Positions 55,901 to 64,000 of a stretch of 64,000 nucleotides of DNA are shown piece by piece. The notes under the pieces are model-generated. The model was not told the DNA's origin and did not search any database. It saw only the letters and a program-made list of their open reading frames with translations. Made by a program: the position numbers and the translations under genes. Source of the stretch: Hibiscus mutabilis (taxonomy: Eukaryota > Streptophyta > Magnoliopsida > Malvales > Malvaceae); assembly GCA_019671005.1 (NCBI GenBank), contig CM033723.1:14523254-14587253 (forward strand), written 5' to 3'. The stretch's first letter is position 1, and each line of letters starts with the position of its first letter.

Positions 55901-58804
55901 TGTACTCAATATAATCAGTTATCAAGTTTTTGTATACTAGAAAGAATTACCAAGCAACATAATTTAGCCAGTCAAGAGTTATACAATTGCTTCCGGCCCT
56001 CCCTCCGATATGGTAGAAGAGACATTCATCCTTACTCGGAGTCTTGGAGATAGAACGATCCTTAGTTGTTAGTTTTTGGTGCTATGTTCATCATTATCAC
56101 TAAACTAACTCTAAATAATCTTATTACACATTAAGCGTCTGTCTCAGATTACGTACCTGTCAGCACCCTTACAAAGTAGCAGGAGCTTTCCCTCCTTGTC
56201 CCTCACGATCACTGACATCCTCTTTCTTGAGCTACTAAAGTCCAAGATGTTCAATAGATTATAAGATCTGCAAAAGAGAATGAAAACGTTCTATTATGTT
56301 CAAATATACATATGAAAATACCATTAGCTACTAAAACCTATGTATTCTGCCTGCAGCTAAAGTTGATGCAGTAGAAGGCCTTGGAAATGATTTATTAGCT
56401 ATCAAAGATTATGACCTTTCAACTTTTTTTCCGGAGACTGGATCAAACTCGTATAACAAAATGCTTGCTTGTGTCCTTTCATAGAACTCAAATCCCAGTT
56501 GTCTAGCTGCAACCACAAATGCAGCTTCATCCGGTGATTCGGCTTCATATGAAATGCTTCCTGTTTCTTCATCCACTTCTGGTATTGCAGTATGACAGAT
56601 AGCCAATAGTCGTAAGAACTTCTGGATTACATCTGCACGAGGTTCATTTATCCAATTACCATTCGTGATTCTTTCATCCACAAAATTAAACCCTTTGACG
56701 GACAGCTTTTCTTCCTTGAACTCCTCTATTTGTCCTTCTACCTCCATCACCTCTCGAGCCAAAGGCGAACCCTTTCTCCAAGCAAGAGCTCTTTCAACTT
56801 CAGTAATTCCATGACCATAAGATGTTCCACCCACAGAGCATTTGATAAATTCCATGGAGTTACAAGTCAAAGTTCCGGTTTTATCAGAAAGTATTGTATC
56901 AACCTGGCCGAGTTCTTCATGTAGATTTGAGGTTCGAGCACGTGCTGGCTTATCTGCTTCTTCATAGTACATGTGCATATCTTGGTTGATGAAAATGCTC
57001 TGAAGAACTTTGACAATTTCAATGGATACATACAAGGAAATGGGAATCAAATACGAATACAACATCAGGGCTGTCAAGAATTGCAAAATTGCTGCAGCTG
57101 TTGCTCGTTCTGGATCATAGTAAATTGTAGTCTCATCTGGTCTAAGGTACCATCTTATCATTTTTCCATTTTCCAGGTCTTCCCTAGTTGTTATTCCAAA
57201 GAAAATAGACCCGATAATAGACAGCACAACGAGGAAAGCAAACAGAAAGTACACAATCTTATCCATCCTCTTCTCAATCTTGCTTCTCTTCGAAGGAGGT
57301 TCGGTTGAATTCTGAATAACCTTTGTGTCATGGCCTGTGAAGATAACTGCACCGTAAATATAATCCGTGTTCCTTAATTTAGAGTCCCTAAGTAGAAGCT
57401 GCTGTGAAGATAGAGGATACTGTTCTCCGAATTCCAAACTCCCAACAAAAGAGTATAAATTTGCATTTGGATCTTCGCATCTGATGACAGCCTTGAAATT
57501 GTGAAAGCTTGAATCCTCGTGCAGGCCTGAAGTCGCTTCCAATGCTTGTTTTTGTTTCAAATTGGTTTCCCCATCAAGGTTCATGGTTTCAACATAGCAA
57601 ATAGCTTCGTCGTAACTTGATGACAGCAAAATAAGATCTGCAGGAAAGAATTCATCCTTCTCCACCTTGACTATATCCCCAACTTTCAAATCCATCCATT
57701 TCGTATGCTCGAAAACACCATCACCTTGATGCACTTCAACTTTCCTGTTGTTAATTTCAATGTCCTGCAATGTCATCAACAACTAGTTTATGAAGCCGAG
57801 AAACATAGAATAACGTTACCGGATTAAAGAAAAAGAAACAAACTGAAGAATGGAGATTGAGAACGCAACACAAGAAGCATAAAGGAATAGCATCAACTCT
57901 ACATGCTAAAGAAGAAAAAATTTATACACGTGTGTAGCTTTTCCATACACATTTTTAAGTATCATGTAAAGTATCATTTGAAGGGTCTAAACACTTTAAA
58001 AGATGGACAATAAAGCTACTGCATCTAAACCGACAGATCTCTAAGGCATCGGCAACCCGTTTCCTGCTCTACCGCCATGTTTCTCTTTGTCTCTCCCGCA
58101 AGATAACCTCTACACACAACCTCTCACAAATCTGTTAACTATTAGCATCTATGAAGTCTGTTTACTCAAAAATCATATCCAAAACAGACAAATTTTATGA
58201 CACTCCAGAGTCCAGACTTGTATGTTGCATACCCTAAAATTCAGAAATCTACTATACATACTCCATAATTCATACAAAAAATCACTGAAAATTTTAGTTT
58301 AACAAGTGTTGGCAGCTGTTTTGTAACATAAAAAATCAGAGACACAAGTCCAAAACTACAGGTCAACTCCAAAGAGGTATGCCGGTATCGGTTTTTGTTA
58401 AGAAAGCTTACCTGCTTTTTTCGCTTCCAGTCTTCGACAGCCTCCTTTCCCATGGTGGCTCCAATTACAACAACTAATGGAAGAACATTACTGACAGGTG
58501 AGTAAGGAGAGAGTGGCGTAAAAGACAGGATAGCACAGATCAGAAAATAGAAATTGGCAACCCTCCGGAATTGCTCGAAAAATGATTTTGGGAAGAATGT
58601 GGCAAGCGTGTACTTTGTACTTCTAACATAATTTCCACCATAGTTAAGCAGACTTGCTTCAAAACATTCAGGGTCATTGCAATACACTACTCTTGAGAAA
58701 CCAGGCCCTCCAATCAATGAATGATCCCTTTTAAACGATGCTTTCCCACATGTGAAAGCATGAATCCTGCTGAAACGTTGTTTTCTTCTCCTTCCACCAC
58801 CCAT
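52918..58804 (-). CDS. Phospholipid-transporting P4-ATPase, ALA9-12 type (11 coding exons, 1194 aa)
   Basis: Membrane flippase that uses ATP to move phospholipids to the cytosolic leaflet; family members work with a CDC50/ALIS beta subunit. Coding exons, 5' to 3': 58804-58412, 57764-56416, 56267-56157, 55877-55601, 55451-55363, 55278-55170, 54731-54522, 54306-54181, 54106-54008, 53838-53647, 53547-52918. All introns are GT-AG and the phases join to 3585 nt. Landmarks: N-terminal flippase domain (NYVRSTKYTLATFFPKS, about residues 54-70); DGET actuator loop at 195-198; PISL in TM4 at 372-375; phosphorylated Asp in DKTGT at 425; KGAD 614-617; TGDK 729-732; GDGAND 863-868; six C-terminal TM segments; tail RPTTVGFTARFEAK. 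Length matches Arabidopsis ALA9-12 (about 1200). ATG chosen because MGGGRRRKQRFS opens the homologous N-terminus. No break seen; likely functional. Confidence 0.96.
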
Positions 58805-59740
58805 TTCTTCTGCACCAAAACTTAATCCAATCCAATTGGTTCAATCTTCAAACACATAGAGATTAGAGACCACTAAGTTGTACAAACTTCTGCAAAGAAA
58901 CTGCAGTCTTCAAAGAAGAACCAGAAATCAATCAAACAAGATGTTCAGGATAGGATTCTGTATTTATTAAAAAAGCAAAAATGAAACAAGTCAAGATATC
59001 AAACACCTGTAGTGAAGCCATTAGCAGCCACAAGAACCAGAGAAAGGTACACATGAACCACTAAAATCCCATTCCATAAATGAAGGTTCCAAGAAATAAC
59101 GAGAAAAAGATTGAGAAGCAAGTTTTTTGTGAACAGAAGACATTGTTTATAGTTTTTCTCCTTAAATTAGTTTAATCTTTGGTAGAGATTGTGGACCAGA
59201 CTGCCATGTTTCTACTTTGACTTTGTGATGAAATAAACAAACCACATTTACTTCAACTACTTCATTGCATTTCATTGATATTAAATAATAAAATAGAACC
59301 CATGAAACAGTAAGATATCAGATAAAAATGGGGGGGGGGGGGGGACAGCTTTGAATCAGGTGACAAAAAAAAGTGTTCCAAAGATACCGAAAATTTTAAA
59401 ACTACTGAAAATGGTAGCTAAAGACTGGAATTATAATTTTAGGCAAGATAGCAATAATTGATCCAAGGTGCAGTGCTGATCAAGTCTTCTAGAAAGTCAA
59501 TGGAAAACAAAGCTGTAAGAGAAACGTGAAAAAGAAAAAGAAGCTTTTGTAAAAAACAGAATGGATTTCTAAGAAAAGGGTTTAAACATGGGAGAGGCTG
59601 ACAACCTTCGTTATCTCTATTCGATATTTATGTTTGATTCAGAGCAAAAAGAAGATATTTATGTTTGAAACTCGCATTTTAACTTTCTTTTTCTTATATA
59701 CATGAAAATTATATTGGGTGAACAACGTATGATGTCTATA
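58805..59740 (-). promoter_or_regulatory. 5' UTR and putative promoter region of the P4-ATPase gene
   Basis: Upstream of the ATG an acceptor-like TTGGTGCAG ends five bases before the start, so a 5' UTR intron is possible. A run of 15 G (59330-59344) lies about 530 bp upstream of the ATG. No TATA box or start site could be fixed with confidence. Confidence 0.4.
59330..59344 (+). repeat. Homopolymer run of 15 G
   Basis: AAAAAT followed by 15 G and ACAGC, in otherwise AT-rich DNA. Confidence 0.95.
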
Positions 59741-60386
59741 TAATTAGAGATAGTATCCGAGCGAGATGAATCGAGTGGAAAAAATAAATTAGTCGAATTG
59801 ACATTCAAATTTTATTTGATGTTTGTTGAGTCAAATTGAATATATTTGTTCAAATTTATGTACTAGTTTAATTTTGATTATTTATAATATTATGGTATCG
59901 ATTGATTTCAATTTAAACGATTATATTTAACATATGATATACATATATTTCTTCATATTTTTTAAGCATGCTGGTATTTAACAAATGAAATATCATCATC
60001 TCAAAAACTATAATATATTTATAATATTATTTTTTTGACTTAACTGTAAAATAAATGTGAACTTAATAAGTGTCCCAGTAGAAAAGCGGATGATGTTTAT
60101 CCTAGGAGACACGGGTTCAAATTGCTATGTCTACATGGTGTATGCGCATTGTCAAAGAGTTAAGAATATTTATAAACATATACTACATTGTAATCACCTT
60201 TAAACTATTAAAAAATTGTAAAATAAATGCTTCATATTTTACAATTCAAACTTTATTTGAAATTTTTTCGATTGGAGTCAAGTTTTCGAGTTCCTATACA
60301 AATTTAATTGTAATTATTTATCAATATTATAGTATAGTTTAATTCTAATTTAAATGACTTTCTCTAATCATATAAGATATGCATGT
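59741..60386. repeat. Dispersed repeat (third copy), interrupted by a SINE
   Basis: Carries TTTCAATTTAAACGATTATA and ATATATTTCTTCATAT words shared with 50330-50430, and TTTGAAATTTTTTCGA shared with 50530 and 52500. SINE inserted at 60058-60216. No gene. Confidence 0.5.
60058..60216 (+). mobile_element. tRNA-related SINE, copy 2 (159 bp)
   Basis: Perfect 13-bp duplication TGTAAAATAAATG (60045-60057 and 60217-60229). B-box-like GGGTTCAAATTGC near 60113 and a purine-rich A-box candidate AGTAGAAAAGCGGATGATG upstream. Shares TTGTAATCACCTTTAAACTA and a short A tail with copy 1. Confidence 0.88.
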
Positions 60387-60988
60387 TGTTGGGATGATCA
60401 ATCAATGGAATACGGCCAAGAGGGGGTGAATTGACAATTTAAAAATTGGTGGAAGCAAATTGGAAAGATAAAAAATTTGGACACAAGAGATTTATAGTGG
60501 TTCAACCTTCTAACAAGGTTTACATCTACTACCTTAGCTTCCCACTAAGGATTTTCCCAAATTCACTAAGAATTTCTTCCCTTTTTTCTAGGATCAAGAG
60601 AAAACTTTACACACTCAAAGCTTCTACCCCGAAGCTTTGAGAAAACTCTCTTTCACAAGAAGAAAGATAGCAAACTGAAAAATACTATCAAAGGTGATAT
60701 GTTTGCCCAAGTACAAAGTTCGCTCAACCCTAAACTTGAATCAAAAGATTACAAATATGATCACTCAAGTGGGTTACAAGAATTTGACTCTAATAGCTCA
60801 AAGATTGTTGGATGCGTGCTTGAATGCTTTAGGCTTGATGAATTGTTGTTGTTGTAGCTTTGGAGACTTGATTATACACCCCTTCATTGATTTCCAACTA
60901 TTTGGGTTGCTGAGATCATAATTATAGCCGTTAGAGTTCATTTTTCCCGCAATAAATGCAGTCTGCCAGCATAGGGTATCAGTACTCG
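60387..60988 (-). mobile_element. Antisense copia LTR fragment related to the gag-only element
   Basis: On the minus strand it matches the 3' half of the LTR at 34125-35246 in order: CTAGGCTT/CTAGGATC region, GAATTCTTAGTGAATT, GGAAGCTAAGGTAGT, GGTTAGAAAGTCGAACCA-like words, ending near TGTTGGGATGATC (60387). It also keeps AATAAATGCAG and one GTATCAGTAC word. Cut on the right by the gypsy LTR at 60989. Confidence 0.7.
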
Positions 60989-61633
60989 TGTAACACCCTT
61001 AACGTATACTCGTAGACCGAATATACATTAAAGATGTTACGGAGTCGTTTAAAGAAATTCTAACTTATAATAATTTTTTATACATATAAATCTTGTCTTT
61101 ATTAATCTAACCATTTTCTCGATTTTCTTGAAATCATAACTTATGTGTAGTTGGCTAATTTCGACTCTGAATTAGTTTGTAAAACATATTAGTCAGATAT
61201 TAAAACGATAATGCAATTCGGGGTGAAAAATAGGTTCACGGCCTAGGCTCTTTCTTGATTTTAAAATCCTTATGTGATTACCTATAAATAAAAATTTAAA
61301 CTGATTAAACACGATTTACTACCTTTTTAAGCTTACCGATTATTCATATTAACAAAGTAAGCTTCCTTTCTACTTTAGTTTATTCTTTCATATTACTAAT
61401 ACCTTATCTTGCTTTATCCATATATGATTCATCATTAAATATGATCAATTATCTATCGTTTAATTTAATTTAATTTAATGCATCATATACTACCAGCGGA
61501 TAAATAATTACATGCCAACTAGAGATTATCATAAGCTAGAATATCTTACTGATGTTTTGTAGATTGAAGCTTGATCAGTATGCTCAACTCCTCTTCAAGT
61601 ACTCCATCTTAACCTACGTGTGAATCAAACACA

Positions 61634-61653
61634 CGCTAAGTTTTCATTTAGTG
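61634..61653 (-). other. Stem-loop module of the gypsy LTR (copy 5, antisense)
   Basis: Minus strand CACTAAATGAAAACTTAGCG followed by TGTGTTTGATTCACACG: the same module, first stem weakened by one change. Confidence 0.5.
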
Positions 61654-62192
61654 AGGCAATAAACAAAATTAATAATAATTTAAACTTATTAAACTTTATG
61701 GCTACATTTATATAGCATGATATATGCCATTGCATTAACTTTTATGTTGCATTAGTGATAACTTACTATATGCTAATATCATAATATTTTCTTATTTGTT
61801 CATTTATCATAATATGTCATTTATACCTCAATGCATGAACATATATATCATGTTACAAGCTAATGAATGTGCTTGTTCTATTCCTTTAACATCATATCAC
61901 TACTTACCATTAATGTTAAACTTTTAACTTACCATTTTCATGCCTAATAACATACGTTACCTTACATGTACTAACATATATCAAAATTTTTCCTCTGTCA
62001 TGTAACCTGTAAAAATCAACATCTCATATACATATGTTAGGCATGATAAGTCAATTCAATGTTCTCAAAAAATCTCTTGTTTCCCTTTTGAATCATATTA
62101 AAATTACTTAAACCAATTCTTTATACCTTTAGCCCAAGAATTTTATATAGAGAGAAACTTAAGTATGCGAGATCGGTACTCCCAGAGTACTA

Positions 62193-62330
62193 GTCACCGA
62201 AGTGACGATAATCATATAGACACATAAAGTGCCGGAAACATATAGACACATAAGTGTCGATATCATATAGACACATAAGTGTCGGTAAACATATAGATCC
62301 GAAGATCGGTGTGTAGCTACACGCAGTCCC
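62193..62330 (-). repeat. Hairpin-rich tandem zone of the antisense gypsy LTR
   Basis: GTCACCGAAGTGAC (62193-62206; UUCG loop on the minus strand) and three copies of CATATAGACACATAARTGYCG in which GACAC can pair with GTGTC. Position matches 3831-4000 in the first LTR. Confidence 0.7.
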
Positions 62331-64000
62331 AGACTGCTAGACCTCTAATGGCATGTCACTATACTGTAACTCTCTATCATAAACTTGGGCAATAAATCCA
62401 TATCAATAACTTGTAAATTACCATTTTGTAAATGATTCATATATCATCAATATTCAATAATAACTTGCCATAATAGAACATAATAGGGCAATTCATACTC
62501 TATCATATACTAACCTTTTTCCTTTCATATAACTTATGCAAAAACCATGTTATCATTTCAATAAAATCAAGTAAATAAAATTCTTAAAACTCTACTAAAA
62601 TACATTTCAAAACATATAAATGCACTCATCTGGGCCATTTATTAGTTGGCCTCACTAAGCTCTATTTGATCCTTTCTTTCATAGGACCTCGAACCCTCTT
62701 TTGATTTGGATCAAACTTCATCAATCACATGAATATAAACAACAAATTGTTAGATTCAAATCTAACAATTTCTCAAACATGCTATCAAATCTAATCATTC
62801 GAATATACAAAATTTCCAAAATTTCCTTCCCTCCTTGAATTGTTCGAAAACTCATTATGGTCCTTAGTGACCAATTTGAACTTCCATTAACCTCTTTCAA
62901 GCTTATTAATTAACCTTAGATACAAAATATATCAATTCTCATTTTCTGGCAGATTGCACTATCTTCAAAGAAATATTTCTATAAAATAATTTAAAACTCG
63001 GAATTCGACTCCGTTTGTTATGAAAGAAACTAGACTCAATAAGCTTTTCACCCATAAAAATTAATAGTCCGAATTTAACCTGTACGATTTATGGTGAATT
63101 TTCAAAGTCAATTATGGAGTTGGAATTCGGCACAGACTAGTGCTCTGTTTTCTGACCTTTCATCACTTGAAAATTCATATCTTTTGACTCGGAACTTGAA
63201 ATCAGTTTTCGTTTGTTGGAAACGAAACTAGACGAACAAATCTTTACATCGGTATAAAATTCACCATCTAGCCATTTTTGTAGAATTTATGGTGAATTTT
63301 CAAACTTACTGTCATAATCCAGTTTTGTACACAACTTCCATAAATAAACTTCAAATTTTTATACTAGCTTCTCCTTACTTCTCTACTTTTCAATTTAGTC
63401 CAATTGCTTGCTTTAAACCAACAACTCATCACCTTCTTCACCAAATATTTATTCAAAATAATTCTCCCATATTTTTCATTCTTTGACAAAATAGTCACTA
63501 AAATGCAAAGATAAGGATTCAAGCTTCTTAAGTTTGCAAATTAGTCCTCAATTCAGCATTACTACCTTAACTCCATCATTACAACTAAAAATCAGATTTA
63601 GCCCCCGTACAAAACTTCATTTTTGATTTGGTCACTTAACTTTGACAATTTGTGAAAATGGCCACTAATTCGATTCAACATCAATTTAACATTCTAACTT
63701 CAATTTCATGTCTCTAACATCATTAATAACACAAATACACACCAGAATCATAAAAATCAGATTTGGTCCTCTAACTTTTAAACTTGCCAAAATGGTCAAT
63801 ATACCTTTAACTTAGGGTTTTGCTTCCAAATAACAATTCAAGCTTACTAGATCATTAATTCAACATTGCAAACCCTAAATTAAACTTTAATCCATAAACC
63901 CTAATCATCTTCATAAAAATCAAAACATGTAGAACATAAATCCCAACTCAATATCATGATTTTAACATCATACTAACTTGATTTCAACTTGAATTCAATC

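Larger units (their letters stand above)
60989..64000 (-). mobile_element. Antisense gypsy LTR, incomplete at the window edge
   Basis: Starts TGTAACACCCTTAACG on the plus strand. Read on the minus strand it shows the landmarks of the LTR at 1570-5022 in the right order: CCATTTTGTAGAATTTATGG-like and CAACAAACG words, the CCGAAGTG hairpin (62193-62206), the stem-loop (61634-61653) and the GTTACA end. At least 3.0 kb is present; whether it is solo or part of an element cannot be told. Confidence 0.82.

Noticed and set aside
55607..57308. Plus-strand ORFs opposite the flippase exons
   Set aside because: Shadows of conserved minus-strand coding sequence.

Overview
The window is repeat-dominated plant nuclear DNA: AT-rich, long intergenic stretches, an intron-split plant P4-ATPase gene, and many nested LTR retrotransposons, MITEs, foldback elements, a LINE and SINEs. 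LTR arrays of the word GTACCGATAC and gypsy LTRs of 3-4 kb suggest a Malvaceae-type genome (cacao, cotton or relatives); this is an inference from recall, not a search result. No bacterial, CRISPR or viral gene system was seen.

Layout. 1-5022: 3' part of a Tekay/Del-like gypsy element (internal remnant and 3' LTR), apparently inserted into a minus-strand copia element (5023-7809, LTR-PBS-gag-protease-integrase; RT/RNase H lies beyond the insertion, outside the window). 7972-23032: one decayed FAR1/FRS-type (MULE transposase-derived) coding sequence cut into three pieces by a 2.2-kb antisense solo LTR (8315-10563) and by a 10.4-kb gypsy element with 4-kb LTRs and a gutted 2.5-kb interior (11582-21974). 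23387-23916: a Harbinger-like MITE. 25120-26540: probable antisense LTR fragment. 27027-42159: an antisense solo LTR split by an Athila-like element (28445 to about 41865), which itself carries a solo LTR (30486-33607, perfect AGACC duplication) and a gag-only copia element (34125-38423). After the right-hand Athila LTR comes a primer-binding site, the mark of a tandem LTR-internal-LTR-internal arrangement.

43436-49560 is a row of foldback or inverted-repeat elements, the largest a 2.4-kb palindrome built from about 101-bp subrepeats. 50780-51904 is a LINE fragment with a 5' inversion (twin-priming signature) and a 16-bp target duplication. Two copies of one tRNA-related SINE (52157-52316, 60058-60216) carry perfect 13-bp duplications.

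The one gene that looks intact is a P4-type phospholipid flippase of the ALA9-12 type on the minus strand (52918-58804, 11 coding exons, 1194 residues, all catalytic motifs present). The window closes with an antisense copia LTR fragment and an antisense gypsy LTR running off the right edge.

The most unusual signals are (i) a near-palindromic 10-bp word repeated at exact 20-bp steps inside LTRs of both copia and gypsy type, (ii) a conserved stem-loop module near the 3' end of several gypsy LTRs, and (iii) the subrepeat-built giant foldback. All were read by eye; no alignment or database search was run.
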